Both the position numbers and the translations under genes were made by a program. Below are positions 1 through 11,359 of a stretch of DNA of 64,000 nucleotides, piece after piece. Under the pieces are notes generated by a model. The model worked only from the letters and a program-made list of their open reading frames with translations. It ran no database searches and was not told the DNA's origin. The stretch is from Branchiostoma floridae (lineage: Eukaryota > Chordata > Leptocardii > Amphioxiformes > Branchiostomatidae). Location of the stretch: contig NW_023365762.1 of the NCBI RefSeq assembly GCF_000003815.2, forward strand, positions 206,490-270,489, in the 5' to 3' direction. How positions within the stretch are numbered: position 1 is the first letter of the stretch; the number at the start of each line of letters is the position of its first letter.

Positions 1-2660
1 GGATGCTCCTGAACAACTGTAATGCCTGTTCATAGCAGCTGATTGCTTTCTTATTGTCATTTTGGTTATGCCAGATTGACCCCAGCTTGTGGAGTAAGCT
101 GGCAATATGAGGATGTGCTGTCTTCCCATAGACACTCTTGTACATTCGCAGTGCCTGTTCATAATAGCTGATTGCTTTTCCATGATCACCTTGGTTTTGC
201 CACCCTGACCCCAGGTCATGAAGTGTTTTGGCAATGTTAGGATGTGCTGTACTCTCGCCATAAATGCTGTTGAACATCAACAGTGCCTCTTCTTGATAAC
301 TGATTGCTTTCTTGTATTCTCCTGCATTGTCCCAGGCCAATCCCAGACGGTTGAGTGCTGATGCGATGTCAGGATGTGCTGGACCCTGACCCTTCCAAGC
401 TAACCCCAGCCTTTCGAGAGAGTCAGCAATGTTTGAATGTTCTGTGCTTGGACCATATATACTCCTGTACATCTGGAGTGCCTTGTCAAGATAGCTGATT
501 GCTTTTTTGTGATCACCATGATAGTGCCAAGCTGACCCCATGAGTTTAAATGATGTGGCAATGTCAACATGTGCAGTGCTCTGACCATAGATATGCCTGT
601 ACATCTGCAGTGCCTCGTCATGGTAGCCGATTGCTTTGTTGTAATCTTCCAGGTTGCACCAAACTAATCCCATGTTGTTGAGTGTATAGGCAATGTCAAG
701 ATGGCATTTTTGTGTTCTCTGACCATTACCCCTGTACATCTGCAGTGCCTCTTCATAGCAAGTGACCGCTTTCCTGTAGTCACCTTGGTTGCTCCAGGCT
801 GCCCCCAGTCTTCTTAGTGAGTGAATAATTAGAGAATGGCCACTAGATTGACCATAGATGGTCCTGTACATTTTCAGTGCCTCTTCATGGTAACCAATAG
901 CCTTTTTGTGATCATCTTGATCATTCCAGACTACCCCTAGGTTGTTGAGTGTATTGGCAGTGCCAAGATGTGGTGTACTCTGACCATAAATGGTTCTGAA
1001 CATTTGCAGTGCTTCTTGTAGGTAGCTCATGGCTTTGCTAAGATTCCCTTGGTCATACCAGACCAGCAACCACAGGTTAGTCAGAGTGCTGGCGATATCA
1101 TTGTGTGGTGTACTCTGGCCATGGATAGTTCTGAATGTGTGCAGTGCCTCCTCACAATACAAAATGGCTTTACTGTGATTATGAAGTTCATCCCAGACTC
1201 CCCCAATGTTATTTAAGCATGTGGCAATGAGAGGATGATCTGTGCTGGGACCAAAAACAGTCCTACACATCTGCAATGCCTCTTCAAAGTGACTGATTGC
1301 TTTTTTGTGGTCTCCTAAGGCTAACCAGATAGACCCTATATTCATCAATGATTGTGCAATATCAACATTTTCATTAGTTTCGCCATAGATTTTCCTCTTC
1401 ATCTGCAATGACTCTTCACAGAACATCAGTGCCTTCCTATGATCATCCCCATCATGGTGCAACAGCCCCAGGTTGTTGAGGGAAGAGGCAATGTTAGGAT
1501 GTGCTGTATTTTGCCCATAGACTGCTCTTCTCATATCCAAAGCCTGTTTGCCGTAACTGATTGCTTTACTGTAATCCCCAAGTCGACTCCAAGTACATTC
1601 CAGGTTACAGAGCGTCTCTGCAATACGAGGATGTGCTGTACCCTCACCATAGATGGCTATTTCCATTTCCAGTGCCTGTTCGTGATACCTAACTGACTTT
1701 TCGTAGTCACCAATATCGTACCACACTGTTCCAAGACTGCTGAGTGACTCTGCAACATGAGGATGTGCTTTAGTCTGGCCATATATAACTTTTCTCATCT
1801 GCAGTACCTGTTCTTTGTAACTGATTGCTTTCCTGTAATCACCCAGATTCTGCAAGGCTATTCCCAGATTGTTGAGCGTAGAGGCAATGAGAGGATGATC
1901 TTTTACCTGACCATAGATCATTTTAATTATCTGTAGTGCCTGTTCATAGTAAGAAATTGCCTTCTTGTAATCACCAAGATGACTACAGGCTCCCCCAAGG
2001 TTGTTGAGTGATGTGGCAATGTCAGGATGTACTGTATTTTTACCATAGATGTCTCTCCACATCTGCAGTGCCTCTTCATGGTAACTGATTGCCTTTTGTT
2101 GGTCACCCATGTAATCACAACTTGACCCTAATTTGGTGAGTAGTCTGGCAATTATAGGATCTGTTACACCATGATCATCGTTGCTATACCTGACCATCTG
2201 CAGAACCTGCTCATAATAGTTGATTGCTTTCTTGTAATCACCAAGGCTATGCCATGTACCTGCAATGTCTTCTAAACAGAAGACAACTATATCAATATTT
2301 GGTAGTGTGGGACCGTACACTTTCTTCAACAGCTGCAGTGCCTGTTCATGATAGCTTAGTGCTTCCTTGTGTTTGCCAAGTTGACCTAATGCTATCCCCA
2401 GGTTGGTGAGCGCTGTAACAGTATCAAGGTGGGCTGTAGTTAGACCATGTGCTGTTTTGCTCATTTGTAGTCCCTCTTCATGGAGGCTGGCTGCTTTCTC
2501 GTACTCACCTAGTTCTCCATAAGCGATTCCAAGGTGTGCAAGTATAACGCTGTGCTCTCTTTTGGCAGGATGTGCTGTGTTACAATCCTTCTCCAATGCC
2601 TTTTGAAAATGGGTGATTGCTGTCTGGGGGTTTTGCAGCTGCATATACATGACACCTTTT
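1..2660 (-). repeat. Tandem TPR-coding array, about 20 units of 132 bp
   Basis: The KAI motif of helix B recurs at plus-strand positions near 45, 173, 307, 502, 631, 770, 897, 1032, 1168, 1300, 1432, 1564, 1694, 1828, 1960, 2091, 2227, 2359, 2488 and 2613. Spacing is close to 132 bp except for 195 bp between 307 and 502, where a half unit lies. Neighbouring units keep nearly the same residues at structural positions and differ at surface positions. That is expected for an array evolving by unequal exchange. Confidence 0.85.
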
Positions 2661-3547
2661 ACCTTTGGTGAATCATCAAATAGTAAATCTGTGAATAAGT
2701 GTTGCAAAAGGTTGTTAGAAGTGTTGAGCAGTTCCTTTAAATTTGCCATTGCTTTTTTCAAGGGAACTGCAGTGTAGTAGTACCTGAACAGCTGTGCACT
2801 TTTCGAAACATAGAAGACTGTTTGCAGCCTGCTCAATGTGTCATCTCTCTCTTGTGGTGCCTCAAGTGATGCCAAGGCTGACAGGTTCTCATTCTGCCCA
2901 CCGTTTGCGATGTATGTTCTCAGTCGGAGTTCTGCTGAGATGCTGACCAGCACCCTCAGGTGATGTGCATTGTCAGCACTGATGATGTGTTTGGATTCCA
3001 TTTCATCTATCGTGTTCCAAACACTGGTCGGTATGACCTGTGAGCAAAGAGCGCAGCAGTCCACAGCAAGCGACGGCAACCGATAGATTTCTTTTTTCAC
3101 GTCAATGAGCTTGGCGGTGAACTCCTGTTCATCATACTTTCCCATATTTTCCCTCAATGTGTCTTGTGCCTCCATCAGAGCCAATTTACAGACATCATTG
3201 GTTAGTACATCGTGCACAATAGCTTGATACTCATTAACCAGATCCAAGTCTCCTACCAGTAAACAGGGGTTCCTTAGTATACTGGCAAGATGGTATCCTT
3301 CCTTAATGTACACAGTGGCATCAGTTTTCAGTATGTGGACCATGTTGCTTGGGCTGCGAATGAGTTCATTCGAAGACTGTTCTTTCGTAGTTGGCTGACG
3401 GCCCAGTGGAGTCTTGCTTGCCTTTGGCATGGAGCCATCAAATGCAAACCCACGTGGTGTAACAGAGTCATAGTACCAGTCATCAAGGGGATCTTTTGAA
3501 TAAAAGTCATTCAGGCAAGTTATTCCCAGTGCTGGGAGAATGGTTTC
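1..3547 (-). CDS. TPR gene, exon D remainder: domain C-terminus and TPR array, open to the window edge
   Basis: In frame with the preceding part and open for 1182 codons. From 3547 to about 2660 it encodes a non-repeated region with [15 protein letters not shown] and a helical part with [11 protein letters not shown], which resembles the helical domain found C-terminal to DUF294 nucleotidyltransferases. From about 2660 to 1 it encodes some 20 TPRs with consensus [32 protein letters not shown], mostly at 132-bp spacing. Near 360-430 one unit has only its first helix. With the upstream stop this part is translated only if the stop is an error, is read through, or if an internal start is used. 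Confidence 0.75.
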
Positions 3548-6500
3548 TCACAGGTTGACCACCTTGAGGTGTAGATAGTGGGTGAGGTTGTGGAAATACA
3601 CAAGACATTCTTCACTTTCATCCTCTACCAAGATGGCAAACTCCAGGTCTGAGTATGGAGTTACCAGCTCTGTGGCCTGTGAACCCAAACCTATCAGGGC
3701 ATACTTACAGGGAGGGGGCCCCATTAACCAAATACACTCTTCCACTAGCTGACTGACAAACTGCTTTCTTTCGGTTGCAATTCTTTCAAACAACTGCCTG
3801 ACAGCCTGAGCTCGTGTTGCCTCCTTCTCTTTGACACATGGGTTGTCTTCTTCGTGTACATATGGATCCAGCTGCTGGTCAATGGTTTCCATCTCCAGCT
3901 TGATCTGGTCTCGCATCTTTTTCAGCTGTTTCTTGTGTTTTTCTTTCTCTGCTTTTTGTACATTTTGATCAACACCTAATACATGTTTAACAAGTAGCCC
4001 CTCTGTGAATCTAAGTGCATTCTCTGTACCATCATTAATATCGTCATCAGTTGACCTTGCTATTGCTGCATTGTAGAGTGCTGCTGCTTTGACAAAGTCT
4101 CCCCCGTCTCCTGTCTGCTGACCTCGCTTACTGTAGACATCCCCCAACCTGCACAGGGGCTCCACCTCCCTCTGGTATTGCTGAACAGTGGGGGCTGTGT
4201 AAAAAATCAATCTTAATTTATTACATTACCTTTACCTAGTCCCATCCTCATGCCAGAAGGTCAGAGACTTATTTTATACATTTAATGTGTACATTACTAC
4301 TTAAGAATATCTTAATGACAAGAAACTGCATTTTATGCCAAATGCGACTATTATTGTGTTTTTTTTTCCTTTTTCTTAGATTTTGGCCAAAGTGATCCTG
4401 TAATATAAAACTGAAATGCTTCTCGACACTGGTATTTTCAACATGAAAAAGTCAGTGGACCAGATTTTAGACTGATTTGAAAATGAACAGATTCTATGAA
4501 TTTGTGATTATCTGCACTATGGTGGCAGACGATCACGTGTTTTGGGGCTTACCAGTCCTAGAAAATAACGAGCAAAGTCAAGGAGAGGTGATTTCACAGA
4601 TAATTCTTCTGTGCCTGAACTGTACCTGAACCGTATGGTCCATATGTACCTGAATTTGGTGTACTGGTACCCACCCCTACTAGTGCTCGGATCCCGTAAT
4701 ACCAGTGCTACCAAAAAATATTCCAAGGTCGGCAGGTTTTTGGTAGGGTCTGTTGGGTAGCTGGAAACAAAATTGTTACATTTTTTACTCAGTCTTTTAC
4801 TTGAATTTGGTTACAGACCTACCTCTGACATGTACCAGCTTGAGTGCAGCTGCAAAGTGCTGCTCTGCTGAGTCCAGGTCTGCCTTCTGTAGTGATGAAC
4901 TGCCTTTGTTCAGGTGTCCTTGGTACTGCCTGTTAGGTAAAGGCAATACACACAAATGTACTTCAAAGTGTTTATGATACGAAAGTACAGTTAATTGAAT
5001 CAACTGTTGAATATTACTTTCGTTGATAGCATCACATTGACCACAGTAGCCAGCTTGGAGCCTGCCACAACAGCTTACTAGTACAAAAAAATAGTTGTGG
5101 AAGCAAAAACAAAACAAAATGTCTTGCAATTGTATGTTATTGCAATGAATTAGAATTGTATCAGCTTCTCAACTATCCTTTTTAGTGAGCCGTGATTTAC
5201 GGTTCTGAAATGACTCAACAGTGTTCAAGGTGATGTCAGAGTGTAATATTAGCAAAGGAATGCTTAATTGAATTACCTGGCAACAGGAATCAAGAGATAT
5301 AAGTATGATCTTGGATGTTTTCTTGTTCAGATACATCATAATAAAGTTGTATATTTGAATTTTAAATATACAAACATCTGCACCAAATATTATTTGGTGC
5401 AGATGTCGGTGCATTAAATAATACCATTACAAAGTTGATAAGACAAAGCTGTCTTCAAATTTAGTCAGTGACACATGAATACATTTTGTGTACATGTAGT
5501 GTCTGGCATAAGCTGTTGGAACTTTCAACAGAGAGAGTGCAGAAAAAAATGCCTAGCAACTTCTTAGCATGGCCAACTGTAGTAATTGTTTGTGTACTCA
5601 CATTTCAGTGATTTCTTCTGTCGGAAAGTCTGCAAGATGATATTCATTGATGTCATCAATGCATGTGACATTTTCAGGCTTTGCTTTTGGCTGTTTTTCT
5701 TCTTTTTGTGCCCTTCTGGACTGGAGGTGCTTAGAGAATGAACCATAGATGAAAAATCAGGAAGCAGAATGATATTTAGTACAATGTACTATATATAATA
5801 GTAGCTCACAACCTAACATCTTTGTGACAGTATATGCCCATTCCATGAAAGTCAAAATATCGTTTGACTCAATAGAAATACCCAGATTCTCAGGAACATA
5901 AATACTCCCGGTGTTGCAGTAAGATTCATGCGTTTTGCATTATTATGAGTGATTTGTGCTTATCCCATCAGGTTTCTACATTTTGTACGTTTTCGCATAC
6001 ACAATTCCTGCATATTTCATAGAATTCATACTAATTTTTTAACATGTAGCTGCTAGCGCTGGTATCCCTGAATGATGTGTAATCCTAAAATACACAAATT
6101 TCCTAAAGATGAAAACCATAATATCCTGATTAATTTCCATGAGCAAAACTACATGTAAACATGTACAAATGTACTAGGTAAACTTACCTTGTTGATTCCT
6201 TCCTCCACCTTTTCTGTATACCTGATTCGATGAAGTAAAGTCTGTCTCCCTTCTGAATCTGTACACCTTGTCAGGGCCTTGTTGTACATGGCAAAAGCTT
6301 TGGACAACTGTGATATGTCAAACATTTTTTTTCCTTCCTCGAGGTACAAATCCCCTAGAGATTTCAGGACTTCTTGTTCCAACATGGTGTCACCATTTGC
6401 AACTGCAGTCACTAGTGCTTGTGTGCAGGTGTCTTCGACAAACTGAAATATTTTGTTGTCTACAATCTGGTCCAGCCTATGACAAATCTCTGCCACCCTT

Positions 6501-6856
6501 AAGACATTACTGTCAGCAGTACCCCAGTAGTCTGGTAACAACCACCGGAAGTGTGGACTGTACCCCTGCAGCAGTTGTCTGGAGAGTTTCTCCATGTAGC
6601 CGATACGATGTTCCAGTGTTTCTCCCATGTCTGGATCTGTGCAGCGCAATAGGGCAGCAGCATATAGACCGGCAGCATTGTCAAACTCTGCCGAATTTTT
6701 ACCAAGCTTTGCTTTCTCTAAGTACAGATCTCCAAGACATTTCAATGCTTCTGTCTCCTTGATTACGTCCTTAGTGAGAATAGCTTCTCGTAGAGCCCTT
6801 CCATATGCAATCCCTGAGTTGTCAGATTCCATTATCATGTTGGTATTTGATTCCAT
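1..6856 (-). CDS. TPR-repeat protein with nucleotidyltransferase-like domain (TTC28/nephrocystin-3-like), partial and interrupted
   Basis: Gene model on the minus strand, exons 6856-6188, 5720-5602, 4929-4823 and 4194-1 (open at the left edge). All junctions are GT-AG and the phases agree (0, 2, 1). In order, the product has helical TPR-like units (about residues 1-225), a short charged linker, another helical unit, a charged coiled coil, and a GlnD/DUF294-type nucleotidyltransferase motif (GLGS near residue 467, DLE near 481). A helical region with LRLRTY follows, then about 20 regular TPRs of 44 residues. The frame is cut by TGA at 3550-3548 (codon 514), then stays open for 1182 codons to the window edge. 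TPR arrays bind proteins; no substrate can be assigned to the NTase-like domain. The family is greatly expanded in lancelets (family knowledge). The locus may be an intact gene with a sequencing error, a null allele or a young pseudogene. Confidence 0.82.
3548..4194 (-). CDS. TPR gene, exon D first part: coiled coil and nucleotidyltransferase-like domain up to a premature stop
   Basis: The acceptor is TTTTTACACAG just before 4194. The peptide has a [13 protein letters not shown] unit, a long lysine-rich predicted coiled coil ([14 protein letters not shown]), and the sequence [20 protein letters not shown] followed by EFAIL. The G-S and D-x-E residues match the metal and nucleotide-binding core of the GlnD/DUF294 branch of the nucleotidyltransferase fold. 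A family member would read straight on after [10 protein letters not shown], but here the next codon is TGA (3550-3548). Downstream sequence in the same frame continues the domain (ETILPALGI), so the stop interrupts rather than ends the protein. Confidence 0.8.
4540..4679 (-). mobile_element. Truncated copy of the GGGGTGGGTACCGGTAC MITE (family A)
   Basis: Lies in the intron between exons C and D. On the minus strand it starts TAGGGGTGGGTACCAGTAC, then carries the GGTTCAGGTAC segment seen in the full-length copies at 19667 and 20552. The other end is missing. Confidence 0.6.
4823..4929 (-). CDS. TPR gene, exon C (helical unit)
   Basis: A 107-bp exon with acceptor CTAACAG and donor AGAG|GTAGGT. 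It encodes QYQGHLNKG followed by an [13 protein letters not shown] helix, typical of TPR-like repeats that precede the nucleotidyltransferase domain in this family. It ends with one base of a codon completed by CC in exon D. Confidence 0.8.
5602..5720 (-). CDS. TPR gene, exon B (charged linker)
   Basis: A 119-bp exon between a CCTCCAG acceptor and a GTGAGT donor. It begins in phase 0, matching exon A, and ends with AT of a split codon completed by the first G of exon C. The product is a lysine/glutamine-rich stretch followed by an acidic stretch ([18 protein letters not shown]). It is too short to be recognised alone; the support is the consistent phases on both sides. Confidence 0.7.
6188..6856 (-). 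CDS. TPR gene, exon A (N-terminal helical region)
   Basis: Encodes about 223 residues from the first in-frame ATG (6856-6854). It contains two LGDLYLE-type helical units, each followed by an R-C-T-D segment, so this part is an internal duplication of a TPR-like module. The donor after 6188 is GTAAGT and the exon ends in phase 0. The frame stays open upstream of the ATG to a TGA at 6910-6908, and the extra residues (DEHLVTNYSAW) look coding. The exon could therefore start further upstream behind an acceptor, and the true start is uncertain. Confidence 0.8.
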
Positions 6857-8210
6857 TGACTTCCAAGCACTGTAGTTAGTCACTAAATGCTCATCATTTG
6901 CAATTATTCAGGTAACTCTGTCACTTTCTTAGTTGTCCTGTATAAGGAAATTGAAGGAGGCATGTTAAAGTTAATTCTCTTCATTTTAAGTGGTCAGGAA
7001 GGTTAAAAAAATTGACTTTAAAGTTAATATAATACACAGAGTATGGTATACCATATAATACATTCTTATTATTCGTTCGTTTTCCTACATTTTGTTTGCA
7101 ATTTGCATCTCTTTGCTCATTGTGCAGCTGCTTTGTACAGTATGGCCAAAAACATTTTTTTTTTACGTACAAAAATTGATGCAATTCCCGGCTATCCATC
7201 TGTCATCCATATATATAATTTAAATTAACATGGCCTAATTAGGAAAAATATACATGGACTGAATGACATTAGTCCAAAATGCTGCCTTGTACAAGTTGTA
7301 GTTAATATTATCCCTGAACACCGGTCCAACCGAGAAGATACATGTTCATGCAACAACAGGGATTGAAATATTTTCTTATTTGCATAACTGGCTCAAAACA
7401 CCAAGCCTGGACATTTTGAGCCCTGAAGTTGTAGTTGTACAGCCTTAGGGTCAAAGATGCACATGGCTTAGGCGGAACTCAATATTTTTGCATCTGACTG
7501 TTGACTTTCTAACTAAATCTAAGGCACTGAAGTACAAAATCCTATATTTTGTATGGACTCTTTTTCAATATTTATGCCTTCAGCCTTTCAGACCATTAGA
7601 CTAGTCTTGCTATCGTGATGGTAGAAATATCTCCTACACCTGCATTTGAGCTGTGTCTTTTCCCATGGACGTGATGCAGGGGTATGTTAAATGGCAAAAA
7701 AATAGGGACCTCACAGTTTTGGTTGTCTTGTCCATTAATGGTAAGCTTTTATACACAGCTCTTTGAAACCTGCTATTATAAATATGAGTCACACAAATTA
7801 GCTCTATGGATTAGTGTCACTGTAATGCAGCGTAAGCTTGACCTTCAAATGATCAGAACAGTTGATAAAAACAATACTAAAGAAAGATCATACATTACCT
7901 GGGACAATCATACAAATTAAATAGTTTTTCTGTGTGTCACCTCATGCCCCTGGTGTTGTCTGAAGTGTGTTCATATATGAAATAGGAAGCAGAAGCTGAA
8001 ACTCCCTGCTATTGTCACTGTTGGCATCTCTTCTGTTCCATCTATTGTTACATGTGGGTGTGGTCTGCTTTCAGTGTCAGTTCTGCGCGCAGGCATCACA
8101 ATAGCACCGGCAATACATTGTATGTGCAGGTTAGGCTATGTTGATGCAATTACATGGATTTCATCTGCACATGCTACAATTTCTGTCCTTTCCCAAAAAA
8201 CATTATACAT

Positions 8211-8213
<3 letters not shown>

Positions 8214-8249
<36 letters not shown>

Positions 8250-8346
8250 TATATATAGAGAGAGAGAAAATGAGAGAGACATACATACATATATAGATAC
8301 ATATACATATATATATATATAATTATATATATATACATGTATATAT
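8214..8346. repeat. Compound microsatellite (AT)n(AC)n(AG)n
   Basis: Runs of AT, AC, GAGA, ATAC and AT dinucleotides follow one another without interruption. The short open frames across it are pure dinucleotide repeats, not genes. Confidence 0.9.
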
Positions 8347-8843
8347 ACATGTATATTATTTATACAGTTGTAGAATGCCAAGGACAATTTGAAATGCAAA
8401 GAAGAAGATTTGAATTTGGAAAATGAAGAATCTATTCTTTGGTACACTTCTGATGGCTCAAGCACTATGTGGCATATTTACTGTCATTCTTTCATCACTT
8501 CAAAGTTCCCTAAAGAATACAGTAAGATAATTGTTGTGGTTTATTAGCAGTCCTAAAAGAATAGTTGCAAGAAAAGTGTTTCCTAACCTGTCATTAAGTA
8601 ATAGATTGTGCCTTTTGGATTGTACCACTTTGTCAGTCTGCTATCACCTTGTCTTTGCCATGCTTTCCTTATTCAATAATGCATGTTCTTGATTATACAC
8701 AATGTACAATGCTTTAAGAAGTAAATGTTAAAACAACTTTGATGCACATGTACAAAAAATCTTCCTTACACTATCAAAAAAAGATAGATATATAATAAAG
8801 CAATGAATTTCAGGATAAAAAGGACACGTTACTCTCACCTCTC

Positions 8844-8929
8844 AAATAAACGTACCGGTACGTTTATTTTTTTCCGCCTCAAAATCCACCCGGTACGTCC
8901 TTATTTTAGACGGTACGTTTATTTTTTTT
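8844..8929. repeat. 26-bp perfect palindrome with two further CGGTACGTTTATT copies
   Basis: 8844-8869 is a perfect inverted repeat centred on ACCGGT, with arms AAATAAACGTACC and its complement. The same half-site recurs with small changes at 8891 and 8911. Confidence 0.75.
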
Positions 8930-9086
8930 CAAATTGGGGCTTTCTTTACTAACCAGGGACCCCAAAAATATTGAAAGTTTGGTATTTTCTGCCCATATTT
9001 CCGCTGTATTTTTGCTTCAAATTCACTATTTTTCGGACGAAGCAGCGCGGATTTTCCTGCCGCTAGCGCTATGACCCAAACATAAC

Positions 9087-9190
9087 TAGGGATGCGTACC
9101 GGTACGCAGGACCGGTTCTGGACTTGCAAAAACGTTTCGGTTCAGGTCCAAAAATACCGGAACACAAGTGATTCGGTACTGGACTCTTAG
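9087..9190 (+). mobile_element. Diverged MITE family A left end
   Basis: TAGGGATGCGTACCGGTAC followed by a CGGTTCAGGTCC segment, as in the complete elements at 19667 and 20552. No matching right end was recognised. Confidence 0.45.
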
Positions 9191-9439
9191 TCTCGTAAAA
9201 ATATATCCTTTTCGTTTTAGACCATCTTTAACCTTCCAAAAATCTTGAAATTTGCGCTGAACAAAGACGAAAACATCGAGGTCACATGCTACACACACAG
9301 TCACTAACTTCTGTAAATTCTCTATCAAAACACAGAAATTAACCACCAACCAAACAAATTAAAAAGTTACCAATACTTTTCCACTATTTTTCACCCGTAG
9401 TCAACTTGTTTTAATGTTCCAGCAACGAAAAAATCCTTC

Positions 9440-9530
9440 CAAAACAAAGCACAGCGTTCAATCGGCTCGAAAACATCCGCCATGTTGGATTCATCAACTC
9501 ACACCGAATCTCGCGGTAATGCGCGAGAGA
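9440..9530. promoter_or_regulatory. Candidate CpG-rich start region with opposed ATGs
   Basis: The sequence around 9481-9484 reads CCGCCATG on the plus strand and CAACATGGCGGATG on the minus strand. The minus reading fits a YY1-like ATGGCGG start motif. At 9509-9528 TCTCGCG and CGCGAGA flank a 6-base spacer, resembling a split TCTCGCGAGA core-promoter motif. It lies between the minus-strand TPR gene and plus-strand CIP2A, so a bidirectional promoter is conceivable. No transcript evidence is available. Confidence 0.25.
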
Positions 9531-9935
9531 ATTATATACTTTCTTCAGTACCGTTATTTCTCGATAGGGGGCAGTGTCTATGACTTCCTTGGTTTCTGCT
9601 ACATTGAAAATAGCACAAGTGGTAAATAAGGTATTCTAATTTGGAATGTTTCTTCAAAATGTTATTCTGTAACAATGATTATAAAATAAACTTTTTTTAT
9701 TTCTTCAATTTTTATTTTCATTCATTTTTTTACTTTTATTTTAATCTTTGTTGATGGTGTGACACTCAGGTTAAGAAAATATGTGCAATAACATAGGAAT
9801 TATTCTGTTCATTATTGATACAATTAACTGATATGGTACGGAGGCATAAATAAATAAAAAGAGCCTACCTGCTTATCATCTTCTCTTGGACTGAAGTAGC
9901 ATGGGCACAGTTTACATGTCAATTTGGTATTTTTT

Positions 9936-10023
9936 CCGGGGGGTACTTTTATTCCAGGGGGTACTTTTATTAGATTTTGAAGATTTGTCCGGGGGGTACT
10001 TTTATTCCAGGGGGTACTTCTAT
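9936..10023. repeat. Four GGGGGTACTTYTATT motifs in two 34-bp direct repeats
   Basis: The 34-bp block at 9936 recurs at 9989 with a single T-to-C change, and each block contains the motif twice. The offset is 53 bp. Confidence 0.8.
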
Positions 10024-11054
10024 TTGAGAGGTGAGAGTACCACTTTCATATTTAATAATATGAAAGAAATTTTAAAGATATAAAAAAAGTACCCCCCACA
10101 GTTGAATGGTATGATCCAATTGTTCCTAATCCCAGTGTTACAAAGCTAACCCTTAATCACACGTGCGAAAGCTCTTTACACAATGGGGGTCGCGTAGCGT
10201 AGTTTACTTATTCTATCCCTAGGTGGCTGTAAATATTTAAACTTCTTTTCAAGCGGCAGGGACTCTTTTTTGTGGGACATTCAATGTTATCACGGGGCTG
10301 TATAACCCAATGGCGTTGTTATGGTCCCCCTATGTATTAATGGCATTAGGGTTGTCATTAGGACACAGAGTTTGTTGTACAACTCAGAGTCTGTGTTTGG
10401 TACAACTACTAGTACTACCATAGTAGCTTGTCACTTTAATTCGTTTAACCATGTTGGACCGAGAAAGGGAGGTTAGTTTTGTGTTAAATTTTTCCAAACT
10501 AAAATTTCCTGACAGAAGTAACTTAGTATGTGTTGCTTTTTCTTCTCAAATTTATTGAATCCTACTGACTGCAATTTTTTCTCCTTCTCAGGTTTCTTGA
10601 ACTATACAAGCTACATAATGTGTATTTTGGAGACTTTAAAGTTGGGTGTTGGCTGTTTACACTGAACAGTAGATTTCACCTGAGTGTACAATGCTGGACG
10701 TTCATATTGGTTTTGTTTGTCTAAAGTACAAATGCAGCAATTAATCCACATGTTTGGATCGCAGCTCTTTAAAGTAAATCCTATGATTGTGAATAAAAAC
10801 AGCTCAGGGTAGTTCATTCTCAGATTCAGAACCATTATAAAATGTTTGTCAGAAAATCATGTTTTAATAGTCTACATGTACTACTACAATGTACTAAGTA
10901 GTCTTGCAAAAGAAGTAGAAAAATCTATCTATCCTGAGTTTTTTACCGGTACTAAATGTGGTGTAAGTCAAGCCTGCCAAAGTAGACCACTCAGCCGACT
11001 CAGGGGATATACATAATATACATGTATGTGGGCTATGTTGTCCGTTCTGTTTTA

Positions 11055-11330
11055 CACATGTAAAATCCTATCTTCATGTAAACAACGCCAATGCCCCTGT
11101 TAACTTAGACCAAGTGTTGACTGTAGAAACTTGGTAAAAATGTCTATCAACTCTCCTCTACTTTGCTTGATATTTCCTTGGACCTCTAAGCCCAAAAGCA
11201 ATTGTTAACACCTGCCAGAATAATCTGTTCATTTTTTATCCATTCCAACAGCTGATCCGGCGATATCTGCTGATTTTTTTCAGGTCCGATTTTTCTGGAC
11301 CAGTCTAACAAGAAAAACAACAACTTTGAT
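11055..11330 (+). mobile_element. MITE family A fragment (interior and right part)
   Basis: Shares the AAAATCCTATCTTSATGTAA, TAGAAACTTGGTA, GAACGCC-type and CAGGTCCATTTTTC segments with the complete copy at 19667-20121, in the same order. It ends just upstream of the first visible CIP2A exon. Confidence 0.6.
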
Positions 11331-11359
11331 GTATTCTTTTCTTCGTCCATGTTCCGCAG

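Larger units (their letters stand above)
6884..11359. other. Intergenic region between the TPR gene and CIP2A
   Basis: No exon-like open frame with good splice sites and a recognisable product was found on either strand. It holds a microsatellite (8214), palindromic and direct repeats (8844, 9936), two MITE family A relatives (9087, 11055) and one CpG-rich stretch with back-to-back candidate ATGs (9440-9530). The missing N-terminal exons of CIP2A were looked for here and not seen. Confidence 0.6.

Noticed and set aside
3548-3550. TGA as selenocysteine or programmed readthrough
   Set aside because: No readthrough context such as CTA after the TGA, and no reason for selenocysteine in this family. 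A nonsense change or error is simpler.
3497-3551. Short intron removing the TGA
   Set aside because: GT at 3551 and nearby AGs give introns that are too short or that shift the frame, and they would remove conserved residues.
9482-9515. First coding exon of CIP2A starting at ATG 9482
   Set aside because: The peptide is only about 11 residues, with a weak likeness to the vertebrate start and a mediocre donor. Kept only as a possible start region.
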